The position numbers were made by a program, and so were the translations under genes. From Aotearoamyces nothofagi (Eukaryota > Ascomycota > Leotiomycetes > Leotiales > Tympanidaceae), in assembly GCA_015345905.1 (NCBI GenBank), contig JADDTR010000005.1, positions 992,001-1,056,000 of the forward strand: 64,000 nt of DNA, in the 5' to 3' direction. The number at the start of each line of letters is the position of its first letter. Within the stretch, counting starts at the first letter, position 1. Positions 33,085 through 45,480 of this stretch are shown here, one piece after another. The notes beneath the pieces were generated by a model. It had not been told where the DNA came from, made no database searches, and was given only the letters and a program-made list of their open reading frames with translations.

Positions 33085-33907
33085 ATGAAAGCCCTTCTTT
33101 TAGCAGGATGTTGGGCACTCTGTTCTGGCTCTCCAATTTCCGTGCCAAAGCCTGCATCCATCGAGCGCCGAATCGACACGAATAATCTAGACATACTGAT
33201 TCCCGACGGCAATGGCGCCCTCGTACGTGCCAACGCTCCTCAGCGACGAGACTTAATTCAAGCACGCCAGGAGCCAGGCCAGTCAACCAACATCGGCGAC
33301 GGCAACTGCAAGTCGGCCAAGACGGTAAACAACATCGCCCACCCAGCCTGCTCGCTCTTCTGCAATATCCAGTCGGCCATCGTGTCCGGCAGCAGCATCA
33401 AAGTCAGCGCCGACGTCGACTGCACCAACCCGAGCTGTTCCAGTGCTTATGCCACTTCAGCCACCATAACCGAGAGTTACTCGGTCGACGCCGGCATCAG
33501 CTCCGAGTATGGCGAGGCTGGGATCACTGCTCAGGCTACGCTGGGATATTCACATTCGTGGGAGAAGTCGGTTGGAACGAGCAGCACATACACATTCAAC
33601 CCGGCCGCTGGGGACAAGGGACATATTATTTTTGTGCCATATATGGAGGAGGTGTGCGGGACTTTGACCATCTTTGAAAACAGCGGCGAATATTACGAGT
33701 GCTTGGATTGGAGCAAGCATGCAGATGGGGTCAATCAGAACCATGTCATGCAATATGATCCGATGTCTTGTGGACAGACTCCGATCAAGCTGCCAGATGG
33801 CTCGGCCGATGGGGTACGCAGATTTGTCCCTGTCATGAAGACGGTACTGACTCCTAACATAGGTCTACTCATTTTGCAACATCAACACCGGGAGTGGGTG
33901 CGCTTAG
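33085..33907 (+). CDS. Secreted protein of unknown family with a Ser/Thr-alternating beta region
   Basis: Two exons, 33085-33813 and 33863-33907 (49-nt intron), give 257 residues. Splicing replaces a nonsense-like tail by YSFCNINTGSGCA. A signal peptide (MKALLLAGCWALCSGSPI) is followed by a propeptide-like stretch with dibasic sites (ERRID, QRRDL) that could be cut by a Kex2-type protease. The mature part has about eight Cys (NCKS, ACSLFC, DCTN, SCSS, VCGT, ECLD, SCGQ, FCNI). A central stretch (about residues 125-195) alternates polar and small residues: SATITESYSVDAG, then AQATLGYSHSWEKSV, GTSSTYTF and GHIIFVPYM. Such alternation is seen in beta-hairpin regions of aerolysin-like proteins, but this is a pattern resemblance only. 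A Met 11 codons earlier (33052) is possible but would bury the signal peptide. Confidence 0.7.
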
Positions 33908-34902
33908 ATGGATACTTTCATATATTTTCAAGGCTAGAAAGGAGGGAGACTAGATGGTAGAGGAGAAGACACGGAAGGAGAGACATAATTATAGGGCGTC
34001 TGAATGCCTAGTTGCTCAGTAGCCATTGGGGTTGCTGGGATCTTATCATGAGTTTAAGCAGGGTTATATAGAGTGATAAGTCTATGCGCCATCAATTGTT
34101 AGATTTGATAATTATACAGTAACAACTTAACCCTAGACACCTTTATTGAGTGCTGACAAACTGGACGAGCTATATAACTCCACCCCGAGCACTCTGAAGA
34201 CAGTGACAAGGACATTGAGAATAAAATATAAATAAACAGAGCCTTAAGATTTTCAGAACAAGATCTTTTATACTAAATAGAACTATGCCGCTACCTAACT
34301 GTGACGATATGCTGCGTACAGGTTATTGTCCCGGGCCTAAGTTAGGCCTCTGCGGGGGCTGTGCCCCATACTCTGGTTTGAACGAAGTACTGTAGTATTA
34401 AAGAATTGAATGCATTATTATGTCTACTCTATAAAATCATGAAGGTGTGAGGTGAAGTGCCTTTAATGCTCCCCGCAAGTGACCCTATGTCATGTAATGA
34501 ATGCTAATATGTAGGCGTGAAGTGCCGATTCTAGGTAGTGATGCGACGCAATTCTCTCTCGCAGAATAGCATGCGCGAAAGGTTGCAAGTCCAACCATTC
34601 GTGCACGGTTCGTCTCTGGAGCATATATGATTTTTGCCATATTTGGAGGCATGGAAAGCATGTAAAACATGGACAATAGTACGGGGTTAACCCGACAGCA
34701 TCCGAAGTCGTAACGAGTCTCGAGTAAGCGACCTGAGTTAAGGCAGTTTGGTTTATCCTCTAGTGGTTGATAGCGATAAAGCGGTACCCCGACGCGCCTG
34801 ACAAGCCCGCCGCCACTCCCGCCAGGCCGCCTGGCTAACTGTACTGTACTGTACTTGTACTTGTTCAATACAACAACAGCCACCCATCCTCTGCAGCCCA
34901 GC
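33908..34902. other. Intergenic region, no gene supported
   Basis: 995 bp. A small inverted repeat, GGGCCTAAGTTAGGCC, is at about 34333-34348. Next to the PP2C start lies a CTGTACTGTACTGTACTTG run (34840-34858), one of the GTAC-type repeats scattered over this window. The 139-codon minus frame at 34485-34904 shows no domain. Confidence 0.4.
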
Positions 34903-36514
34903 ATGCTGCCCAGGGCCTCCAGGCTCTTCTATTCTTCCTCCCGATACCATTACCTGAGCAAGATAACTACGAACAACGCCGCCTGCTCCCCGTCTACGCT
35001 CGGATGGAAGACACATCGGGGCTACAGCTCATCCCGCGAGCAGCATACTAACCACCAACGATTGAGACTCGGGCTGTTCTTTCTCAGTGGTCTTGGCGTA
35101 GGATATGGCATATTTGCCACGCCCTCGACTGTCTTTGTTGACCAACCCCGTAACGCTGGTAGTGTCGCCCAAGCTACTGGTATAGATTGGAAGGGAAAGG
35201 TATATCCGGAGTTGGATTTGGCAGCCGCGACAGCCAAGCTGAAGTCAGCAGCAGTCTCTTCGCTGCTCCCATCTCGGAAAGATACTCCTTCTGTTACGAG
35301 ATTTGATTCGCTGCGACTGGAAAGTAACTTTCCCGTAGAGGATGAGCTGGCTTATGAAGAAGTCGACGTAGGGAACGGTCAATCCTGGCACTTCTGGGGT
35401 GTTTATGACGGGCACGCGTAAGTAGAGCCTCCCGCCTGTGAAGTAACCGAAAAGGATCACTGAGAACTCTAGTGGTTGGGCAACTTCGTCTGTCTTACGC
35501 CAATCCCTCGTATCCTACGTCTCTCGGGAGTTGAAGAAACTCGACGTCGTGGGCCAGAGGACTGCTTCAACTGACATTGAATCGGCAATCAAGACTGCCT
35601 TCCTGTCCTTGGACGGCGATATCATCTCTGACGGTCTGAGTGCCCTTCAGGATACTAGCCTTCGGCATGCTGAAATTGTCTCTCGTATTGCCCCTGCGAG
35701 CGCAGGTTCTTGTGCCCTTCTCGCTCTACTGGATCCCGTATCTTCTACCCTCCGTGTTGCATGCGTTGGAGATTCTCGCGCAGTCCTAGGCCGCTGGGAC
35801 AATCCACCCGCGCTTTTACTTAAGTCTGACTTCGGGGCCAAGGCCAATAATTGGACGGCAGTCCCTCTCTCCGATGACCAAACTGGATTTAATGTCACAG
35901 AACAGGAGCGTATGGCGCGAGACCACCCTGGAGAAACTAACGTTATTGACCTCAAGACTGGGCGTATACTCGGACTGGCAGTAAGCCGAGCATTCGGCGA
36001 CAACAGATGGAAGTGGCCTGTCTCTGCGCTGGAATCGTGGAAAGAAGGGTTTTTTGGGAAGTCACCCCGACCAAACTACCTCTCACCGCCGTACTTGACT
36101 GCAGAGCCAGTCATCAAAACGACAACGGTACAGGCAGGGGATTTCCTGATTCTGGCCAGTGATGGACTGTGGGACCTGATGTCGAGTGAAGATGCAGTCA
36201 CATGCGTTGGTATGTGGGTTGAAGAACAGAAGCAGAAATCAAATACTAGGCAAAAGACCGCTACTAAAGCTCCGGAGAACCAGGAAGTCTTTAAAGAGCA
36301 AGAAAAGCATAGTGAAGGCTATCCCTGGAGCTGGAAATCGACAGCATCGGATTTTCTAGTTGAGGACGATAATGCTGCAGCTCATCTTGTTAGGAATGCC
36401 CTCGGAGGCAAACGACGGGATTTGTTTTGCAGCCTGATGACTCTCCAGCCGCCAGATTCGAGATACACAAGGGATGATATTACAGTACAGGTGATATTCT
36501 TTGGCGAGTTATAA
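34903..36514 (+). CDS. PTC5: Mitochondrial PP2C-type protein phosphatase, Ptc5-like (pyruvate dehydrogenase phosphatase)
   Basis: Two exons, 34903-35417 and 35473-36514, give 518 residues. The N-terminus is a Ser/Arg-rich presequence (MLPRASRLFYSSSRYHYLSK) followed by a single hydrophobic segment (LGLFFLSGLGVGYGIF), as in inner-membrane or intermembrane-space Ptc5. PP2C motifs: FDSLRLESNFPVEDE near the start, FWGVYDGHAG with the metal-binding Asp (D169, spliced across the intron), ACVGDSRAVLGRW, LSDDQTGFN, LGLAVSRAFGDNRWKW, LILASDGLWDLMSSEDAV and the final RDDITVQVIFF. In yeast Ptc5 dephosphorylates the E1-alpha subunit of pyruvate dehydrogenase. A charged insert (about residues 425-455, QKQKSNTRQKTATKAPE) before the last motif is usual in the fungal members. 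The Met at 34855 would add 16 residues of non-presequence character, so I start at 34903. Confidence 0.88.
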
Positions 36515-37514
36515 GCCAGTGTTCGTAAGACGCGTCGGTAAAAGTGGGTGAACTCTATCGGTTGGACTGGACTACGGTGCGGGAGCTTCGGCGCGAGGTT
36601 TCAAAGCATAGGTAGATTGATTGATTATAAAGCTGTTACTGATGGCTGCGATAATGATTGCGATGATGACTGCGAGGATGAAACTCCAATAAAGCGGCTT
36701 TTCTGGTAGATCTTGTCTGGTAGAACTTCTCTTGTGCCATGCATATGTGTTCTGGTATAAGGCCGGCGATGATAATTCACTCAAGACGACCAAGTACACT
36801 GTATAGGATGGAAGTGTATCTAATCTTTACTATGGCCCAGCCTGCATATAAGGACAGTCCTTTCATACATGATGACCTGCGAACTACAAGGTACTTCCTA
36901 TTGCATCAAATCGATTATTAATTCCCGCATTTTTACAGTATACTCTCCAAGAGCTTGCAGTGACCGCGCTTCTGTTTCGTTTATAGGTACCGAGGTATCT
37001 TCGCTAAGTAGCTTCATAATAATGAATACCGGGGCACAGACGTGATTAAGACTGACTGGACTCTTTGTGTGTATCCACCTCTTTTTGACAGCTCTCGGGA
37101 CGAGGGCATCGTCCTTTTCGAGCCATCGGTGTCTATCAAATCACCGTATACTCTGCATTGTTCCAGTGCTCTAGACACCAAGAGACTGCTGCAGCCGTCT
37201 GTTGCCCCGACGCGGCTACTGACGCGTCGTCCGCGTCTCTTTTGTTTATGCCAACGTGCAGCGTCTCACCGCCTTAGGGATCCGCCTGAGGCTTCACAGT
37301 GCGGTGAATAAATATCAGCAGTTAGCTGATCTACAGGGACTGGAGTTGACGCGGAATCAATGGCATCCGATCTCTCTGTATCCGCCGTCCCTACTCCCGC
37401 CATGGCTTCCCATCCATCACAGCTACAGTTTACCAACGCTGTTCCATAACACCTCCTGTAGCATTGTTTGCCAAAAAAAAAAAACCCCCCGAGTCTTCGC
37501 CGCTCTTCATCATC
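36515..37514. other. Intergenic region: PP2C 3' side and desaturase promoter
   Basis: 1 kb. An AAAAAAAAAAAACCCCCC run at 37473-37490 lies about 25 bp before the desaturase ATG, within its likely 5' UTR. No gene seen. Confidence 0.4.
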
Positions 37515-39226
37515 ATGTCTGTATCCCAGAATCTCGCCCCCAAAGAGACTGTCTTCTCACGGAGACAGATCGAGGGGTTGATTGCCGATGGCCGGTCAAT
37601 CATCATCCTGGACCGCATGGTTCTCAAGGTCGATGCCTGGTTAAAGTATCACCCCGGCGGACAGAAAGCAATCAAGCACCTGGTGGGAAAGGATGCTACA
37701 GATGAGGTCACGGTGTACGTATCACTCAGTTTTGCTCAATGGCCGGGATCTGTACTAACAAGCTTTCTGTCAGGATGCATTCTGCAGAGACGCGTGAGTC
37801 CATGAAACGGTTCCAAATCGGCAAGGTTGAAGGACCTTGGAAGAGCTTCGTACCGCCCATACAAGGAGGAGTCTATCGACCATATATTGAGGGCACTACG
37901 GACCCTGGTGAACAGCAATTCGAGTCTGATTGTACAGATTCTTCGAGAGTACCTTCTCCAGTATTTGACGCCGACGGCCCTGTGCTCCGAAAGCGAGCGT
38001 CTTCTGCTTCGTTAGTGTCGTCAACGACGGACCCCGAAAAGCAAGACGGGCCTGCGTTTCTCGACTCCCAAACCAAGGAAGAGCTTGCTCTGGATCTGTC
38101 GAAGTACCCTGCTTTGGACGCAATGACCCAAGACGAAATCATCCGCAAGTACCGTCTGTTGGATCACCAAATGCAGGCCGAAGGCCTGTATGACTGCAAC
38201 CTCACTGCCTACATCTGGGAGACTGCTCGCTGCTCCTTTCTCTTCGGACTCATGCTCCTGTTCTGGAAGATGAGCTGGTATGCGACAAGCGGTGTCTTCA
38301 TGGGCTGGTTCTGGTCGCAGCTTGTTTTCAGTGCACACGATGCTGGCCACATGGCCATTACGCATAACTTCGCCACCGACACTCTCCTCGGCATGATCAT
38401 TGCTGCTCCTCTGGGCGGTCTTTCTCTTGGCTGGTGGAAAGCTACACACAACATCCACCATATCGTGACCAACGCTCCTGAACACGACCCGGATAATCAA
38501 CATCTACCATTTTTAGCTGTCAACCATAAATTCTTTGGCAATATCTTCTCAACATATCATGAACGTATCCTCGCATATGATGCCGTTGGAAAATTTGTTG
38601 TCCCTTACCAGGCCTACACATACTATCCGCTCCTCACGCTCGGTCGGTTCAACCTGTACGTACAGTCCTGGATCTTCCTCCTCTCCGGCCAAGGTCCCCG
38701 TAAAGGTCCAGCCTGGTGGCATCGCTGGTTTGAAATAGTTGGTAACATAGTCTTCTGGATGTGGTTCGGCTACGGCATTGTTGGACACATTCCAGGTCAC
38801 TGGAACCGTTTCGTCTTCGTCATGGTTAGCCATATGGTTACGATGCCGTTACACGTGCAGTTCACTGTCTCGCACTTTGCTATGTCAACGACAGACCTGG
38901 GTCCTGAAGAGTCGTTTCCGCAGAAAATGCTCCGTACAACTATGGATATTGATTGTCCCGAATGGCTTGATTTCTTTCATGGTGGACTCCAGTTTCAGGC
39001 CATCCATCATCTGTATCCGCGAGTCCCGAGACACAATCTCCGCCGGGCGCAGAAGATGGTGATGGGTTTCTGTAAGGAAGTTGACATTCCATATGCATTG
39101 TATGGATTTGTTGATGGCAACAAAGAGGTCGTTGGGCGTCTGGCTGAAGTTGCTAGACAGGCAGCTATCCTTGCAAAGTGTCAGAAGACGATTGCTGAGA
39201 GGGGAGATTTACTTCACGAGATATGA
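37515..39226 (+). CDS. Delta-8 sphingolipid desaturase (cytochrome b5 fusion)
   Basis: Two exons, 37515-37714 and 37774-39226, give 550 residues. An N-terminal cytochrome b5 domain with the haem-binding HPGG (H46) supplies electrons to a front-end desaturase domain. The three histidine boxes are HDAGH (about 255), HNIHH (about 292) and QAIHH (about 475); the Q in the third box is the hallmark of front-end/b5-fusion desaturases. Multiple membrane segments include FLFGLMLLFWKMSWY and FWMWFGYGIVGHIPG. The enzyme introduces the delta-8 double bond into the sphingoid base of glucosylceramide in the ER. The intron position follows the conserved DATDEVTV, and splicing to MHSAETRESMKRFQIGK restores the family sequence, which decides between two nearby GT donors (37715 chosen). 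A variable Ser-rich linker (about 105-165) separates the domains. Confidence 0.93.
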
Positions 39227-40782
39227 TGTATCCCTAGACGACGCATATCTATGCAGGCAGTATTGCCTTTCACATATCATCAGAAGTCGTTTGAGGATCT
39301 TTTCAAGACTAGGGATGCAAAAACAAAGTGCATGCAACCCAAAAGCAAATGCTCATTCACGAGCATGCAGTGAACAGGACAAGCTGATGCCGATCTGGCA
39401 AGAGCCTCGATGACCTCGTCAGGCATTGATGCATGAGAGTGAAAGGGCCCTATTTAATCTTCTGATAATTTTAATATCATGTCATAGCAAAGGCATGAAA
39501 CCAAGATACAAACGCAGAAGACTTCTTCGCAAGCCTTTAAAGAGTAGGTCCAAAATACTAACACGTATACTACTATAATGTGAATTCTTACAATACTAAC
39601 TAGACTAGGCAGTTACGAACGCAGAAAGAGCACCGTAGCAAGCACTACTAGTATGCTCCTCTACCGATATACCCATCTCTCATACTGAGCTAATAACGGC
39701 AACACAGCTGCTCAGAAGCAGTCCAGAGACCTCACAATTCATGACCCCGAGCTGAAATCGAGGATGTCTCGGGCTCAAACTACAATTTGTCGTTGGAGGT
39801 TGGTCGCCTGCGCAACTAGTAGGCGAGAGGGAACGAGGAGAGGGATGGAGTAGGATTGACAGAGTTCTCTGTTTTCGCTTTTCTTTTCAGATTGGCCCGT
39901 AGGCTATACCTGCGAGCAGAGAACAATCGAAGCTTTTCTTGTCTTGTCGCCACTAATCCATGGTTTAGTTCAACAACTCTGCTGTAAAATGGCTTGTTAA
40001 TATCTAGAGTGAGCTGTGTGCTCTCGTCGTAGCCTACAGTGCCTTTGAAACAGCTGTTTAGCCATCGGCGAGCGCTTCTTGTAGCCCGTGACCAGCGAGA
40101 GCAGCTGGCAACGCAACGACAATAACAGTGGCGATTGGAGTCACTGCCTAGAAAACACTTGTCAGTTGCCGGCGAGAGCCCTCAGTACTGGGATCCAGGC
40201 TTGTGAACAGCCGGGATTTCACAGGCCTGGAGATATCTGTCAGTGACCGGCGACCAGCATCATAGTAACCAGAAACGACCTTGTCAATACCTGCACTGCA
40301 GATAGATAGTCAAAATCACAAACCAAAGTAGTTTGACTGCATTGATTTTCGAGTAGGATAGCTAGATCACAACCCGGAGCCAAGAGCCCACTCGGGCCAC
40401 GGCCATCTAAAAGTATTATACAATCCACGCACGCATATTCACATTGCGGCAATAGCTGCACTGTCCTTGCTTGCGTAATCTAGAACGATAAAGCAAGAAA
40501 CGGAAAAGCTGTGCAGATGATCGGTCCGATATCCTTTTTGCCTATTCTTGTAGCGGCAATGCCAGCCCAAGCGACATGGATGATATGGAACTGTAGCATA
40601 GCATAACATAGCATAGCATGCAGTGCTGGAAAAGAAATTTGAAAACCAAGCAGAAACTAAACGATAAATGCCGTTGCATGGTGTGCTGGTAGAGCTGTGC
40701 TGTCCAACCATACGCCACCTTCAACGCCGTAATTGATAGGGTATCACGGATCCATCCTTCCATCCATCTATACTCGTATCAC
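39227..40782. other. Intergenic region, no gene supported
   Basis: 1.55 kb between convergent genes. A short ATAGCATAACATAGCATAGCATG repeat is at about 40597-40620. No RNA gene or credible reading frame found. Confidence 0.45.
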
Positions 40783-43700
40783 TTAATGTGTCTCTTTAGT
40801 CGGTCTCGGACCAACCTGAGTACTACCACCTTTCATCACCTCCCTGAACCATTGGAAGTCCTCGACAGCAGTTGCGTGCTTCACACAAGCTTCATCCCAC
40901 CACATACGAACTTTCTCATCCTCTCTCAGACACGTCTTGTACTTCTCAATTGCCGTTTCGCCAAATGCTTCCAGCCAACCAGGTGGTAGGCGATCGAACT
41001 GGTTCTTCCGCGCTACAAAGTGCATGATCATCTTAGTGTTGAAGATGTCCCATTCAGCCATGTACGCTTTGAATGCGGTAAGATAAGATTGCCACGATGA
41101 CCCTGTTGGGCGAGTGGCATTTTGTGCAATGGGTGGCGCCACTGGGGCTCGTGGAGGTTTGGGTAGGTCCAGCTGGCCGGTATTAAAGCTGGGAGCGATC
41201 GGTACACTGCTCGCAGGCATTGATGGAAATGGTAGGCTCGAGGTTAAATCAGCAAAAGATTTAAGGCCGGTTGCTGGGTGATGCAGTGGCTCCACATTTT
41301 TGAGGTCGTCAAAATTGGTCTTGAAATCTTCGCTATCACTAGAGTTGTCGGTGCGGCGTTTCGGTTTATCGCCATCAGATCCAGACTGCTCTGCTTGAGC
41401 AGTAGGAGCAGGTGGGGGGTTGACACCGGCGGCATCTCCAGCACGCCACTCTGGTCTTGACGGCTCGACCGGAACATTTCTCGCCGTGTTTGCAGCTTTT
41501 GCAAAACCTGCAAATTGACTTGGGACATCATTAGATGGCATCTGCTGATCTAGTGGAGGATCGATGTCCATTGCATTAGGGCTTCCAGTAGATGTGCCTG
41601 TTGCTCCGTTGGTGTGCTTCGTACGCTCTCCCATGAACGAAGGTTTATCGTCAGAACTCTCATCAGTATCAATCATAGCTGCAGTTCCTGCTGTCTTGCT
41701 TCCTACAGGGGGCCTTGGAGTGGAACCAACCCTCATACGCCTGCTAGCATTGCGTACACCTGCTCTACTTGATGTGCCTGGAGATGGAAATGGTGGTGGG
41801 GCGAACGTCTGAGGTTTGAAGGTCTGTGCCCATTCATCAGCAGAGAATCTGGTGCCTCCAGGAGACTGGCCGGGCTGCTCTGCATCCTTCATTTGTTGTA
41901 GAATTGAAGGATCAATATTTGCGTACTGGGTATGAGTATTGATTTGTGGTCTACTCATTGGGCGAGGTTTTATCGGTGATCGCCGTCCCGCCCGGCTGGT
42001 AGATCTGGTCCGTGGAGGCCCAGACGTGCCATCCTTCCCGAAGTAGTCTTCCCCAGCTTGAAACTTTCCATGCCAATCCTCCGGTGTAAACGTGGTGCTT
42101 ATGTTCTCCGCACTGTTACTCGTGAATGGCTTTGGCGCCGAACGCGCGGTGAATGATTCGTCGCCCACCTTGAACGAGAAGCTAGAAGCACTATTATTAG
42201 CATTCGACGGTTCATGATATTGGACGCAAGGTCGGAAGAAGCTCTCTTGCTTGACTGAATTTCCAGCAATGTATGGAACAGAAGCTCCACTACTGGTTGA
42301 CTTCTTGTTGGGACTTCCCAAATCACGACATGCAGTAGGATTCCTTATGCCATAACTGTCGGACTTCGGCAGAGGCATGGAAGCGTCGGAAGAAGAATCT
42401 CCAGCAGAAGTGCCACGGGCTTGTCGTAACGTCTCACGCGCCTTTTGGAATGTGTAGGCTTGATAATATCTATCTCTAGTCTTGTTGGCAGACTCGATAG
42501 ACACGGAGGCGTCACACTTGAATAGCTCGTCAATCGACTTGAATTGCTCCTCTTCGAAGGCATCGAGACGGCTTGCAGATTGAAGTGGAGCTCCACTGGG
42601 AGTACCCGGTATCCATGAACCTTCTTTTATGTCGCAAGTGATATTGGTAGGTGCCTCGCTAGGCTTGTTGATATACCCGCTACGCTTGAGTAGCTCGTCA
42701 ATCAACTTGAATTGCTTCTCCTCGAAGGCATTGAGGCGGCCAGGGGACTGAAGTGGGACTCCACTAGGAGTACCCGGCGAGCCAAAACGTTCCTCAGATG
42801 GAAAAAGATTGGGCCATTTTACATAGCAGTCTTCACTAAAATCTGTTGCAGATGAAGAAGCGTGAGTTCGGCCCTTCATCTGACCCGGAAGATGATCTAA
42901 CATTGGCGCGAAAGTCGAAGCTTTGCTGAAGGAGTGATAACTTGAAGAATGGGACAGTTTAGGGACGGCATACATTGATGGATCGGCATTAGGCCCACTA
43001 GTGGTGTTTTGCGCGGCATCATCGCGGCTATCAGGAGGTCCATCTGGTTGTAGATCATTTAGTACATTTTTTTTAGCCTCCTCAAAGGATTGCCGCTTTC
43101 TCAAAAATGCCAAACCGTGCTTACGTTTATTTTCACCGCTCGCCTCTGTGGTTGAAGTAGGGTTTCCCGAAGTAGCGGTCGGTTGCTCAGTACGTCGAGT
43201 TCTCCGCCTAGCATAAGCTCGTGGAGCATTGCCGAATGCTTTAGTAGTCTGGTCAATGTCTTGGTCGTCACTGGAAGTATCCGCATCTCCTGTCGGCATA
43301 TGGCGTGCCTGGGCCCACGACGACTCATCTGACGGTGTGTTGCTGTTTACATGTGAGTATGTGCGCTTCGGTGGAGACCCAATATTAGTATCAGAGCCTG
43401 CTTTTGCGGATGGGGTTTCGGGAGACAGGTGGTGGCGATGTCGTCTAGTCCGTGGAGGGCTTGCACTACGTGGGCGATGAGAGCCTCCTGGTGAGAATGG
43501 TCGCGGGTCAGCAGAATCGGTGCTTTCACCCCTCTCCCTAGTGCTCTTGGACCTGTTCAGATGGACACTATCAAAAGGATTCGTCTTCTCCCCCCCTTGG
43601 GTAGCATATGGTGTGCTCTGTCTAGGCTCTAAAGGCGTCCTAGTCTTCTCTCTGAACTGCTTTAACGGATCAATATTAGGCTGCGGTCTAACTGGAGGAT

Positions 43701-44569
43701 CAGGAGCTGGCTGTTGTCGAGCAGTTGGTGCTCTTTTTGGTCGCTGCGTGAAGTATGCAGAGGTGCTGGCAGCTGCAGGCTCATCCCCACCAGGAGTACC
43801 AGGCATAAATCCATTCCTTTTTGGTATTGGCGGGGGGTTGGGCCGAGGTTCCGTTCGGTTGGGAGATGTGCCAGCTCTAAATTGTTCGTAGCCCGGTCTC
43901 GAAGACCTTGGTGGAGGGGGGTATTTGTAACTGTTACTCTCCTCCCTTCCAGATTGAGGCACGGACTCCTTTGGAACCGGCTTTGGTGGCTGCCATTCCC
44001 GCGCCGTACGCTGGGGGGGCCTCATGCTTTCCCAAGCTTGGTACGTCTTCCGTCGTGCCTCGGCGCCGTCTGCTGCCGTCTTCGCAGAGTCAGCTGGAGT
44101 TTGGAAATTAGAATATCGCGCTGCGCCGGCAGATGTAGGCTGTTGCTTCCGCACTGGCGGGGGTTTGGGAGGAGGCGGCCAGTAGGATCCAGCTGAGGCA
44201 TAAGGATTCCCTCGGGCATGTGGCGTGCTAGTGGTGTAAGATGTACCAAAGCCATATGTTCTCTGGCCGCTACCTCTTCCTCGTCCTGTGTCATACTTCG
44301 TTCGCTGTTCTGGATCGGTAAGGACCTCGTGTGCAGATTGGATTGTTTGGAACTTCGAGTTGACTTCAGTCTCGCGGCCAGGATTTCGGTCAGGGTGATA
44401 TTTCAAGGCTACGTATGAAGGACGATCAGTTCTTGGTCTTGAATCTCTAGAAGCGGCATGAATGAGACATACCCAGCTTCTTAAACTGCTTTTTTATGTC
44501 AACCTCACTCGCGCCTGGCTGCAGTTCAAGATCGCCATAGTAGTCGCGTGTCAAATCCGCCTTGACCAT
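40783..44569 (-). CDS. Large J-domain (Hsp40-like) protein, fungal-specific
   Basis: Two minus-strand exons, 44569-44473 and 44408-40783, give 1,240 residues. The J domain at residues 9-75 (DYYGDLELQPGASEVDIKKQ, then LKYHPDRNPG with HPD at 37-39, then IQSAHEVLTDPEQRTKYD) is interrupted by the intron just before the HPD helix, so the single-exon frame alone lacks helix I. This domain stimulates an Hsp70 ATPase. Residues 80-1080 are Pro/Ser-rich and disordered, with a duplicated unit of about 30 residues (GTPSGxPLQSxxRLxAFEE, then QFKxIDELxK) at nt about 42510-42780. The last about 110 residues form a helical domain (WQSYLTAFKAYMAEWDIFN, MWWDEACVKHATAVEDF) seen at the end of this family. No signal peptide or membrane segment; cytosol or nucleus likely. 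Client unknown. Confidence 0.87.
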
Positions 44570-45119
44570 GCTGGCAATGTGGATAGCGTGACAGCGACCG
44601 ACGGGCGCCTGCCACTACTATATCCCAAAGGTTGACGATAGCCTTGCGGGCGTTACATGAGAGGAGAGGCCTGCGAATACAAACGGTGGAGGTGGAGGGA
44701 AGACTACCGGGCCAGTACGAGCGACGTCGACCAAGCTCGACGACAGCTACGCAGTGAAGGTAGGTAGGGGGGAGAAGTATGTGTGGAAGTCGTGGCCGCC
44801 GTGCCCAGGAAACGAGTGGTTCCAAGGTACGTACTCGTACAGCTGTAAGTAGGTAACTGACGCGACCAGAGGATTGACCTGTCAGATCCGCGCAGTCAGC
44901 AATGCTGATGCATACCGGAATGGCGAGCAGGAGGAGTCAGTCGGAGCAGCACAGCAGTGCAAACGGCGAAGTGTCGACGAGGGATTATGAGGTCGAGGGG
45001 AGGGTGAGTGAGTGAGTGAAGTGGGAGGTCGAGATTCCCGTCTGTCTTGAAAAGGCTTGGTCGCCTTGTGATACGTAGGCGAAACCCACGGGCAGTGCAG
45101 CGCAACTGAGCAACCAGTA
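44570..45119. promoter_or_regulatory. Upstream region of the J-domain gene
   Basis: GC-rich 550 bp with a GTGAGTGAGTGAGTGAAG run near 45005. No gene. Confidence 0.35.
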
Positions 45120-45480
45120 GGTTAGTCGGTAGGTAGGTACCTACAGTAGGTACCTTGCCAGCCTAAGGTAAGTGCTAGATAGAACTTAGGTAGGTAAGTA
45201 CCGTATGTCGATACCCTAAATGTCAATCCCTTAGGGCCCTTAGGGCTTCAGACGCCTTACGAGTTACGAGTTACCAGCTAGGCAGGTACCTACCTTGGGC
45301 ACTGCCTGTACTGTAGGGCATTGATTCTAACCGCTGACGCTGTATTGTGCTATCCAGTACAGTACAGTATAGTTAGTAGTCTTACAGTATGCATTGTATG
45401 TCACCGTACAGTGCAAGTACAGTACAACGCACACAGGTACAAAGTGGCCGGGTACAGTACACTACGCTATACTACAATTC
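45120..45480. repeat. GTAC-rich simple-repeat island (GGTAGGTAGGTACCTAC, CAGTACAGTACAG)
   Basis: Multiple TAGGTAGGTACCTACAGTAGGTACC and CCTTAGGGCCCTTAGGGC-type near-palindromes, ACGAGTTACGAGTTAC, then CCAGTACAGTACAGTA and AAGTACAGTACAAC words. Same vocabulary as the 21-22 kb island. Confidence 0.7.

Noticed and set aside
34485-34904. 139-codon minus-strand frame ending at the PP2C start
   Set aside because: Part of the frame is GTAC simple repeat and promoter sequence; no domain.
16385-44569. Possible secondary-metabolite gene cluster
   Set aside because: No polyketide synthase, peptide synthetase, terpene synthase or cluster regulator is present; the desaturase, PP2C and membrane protein are housekeeping or unrelated.
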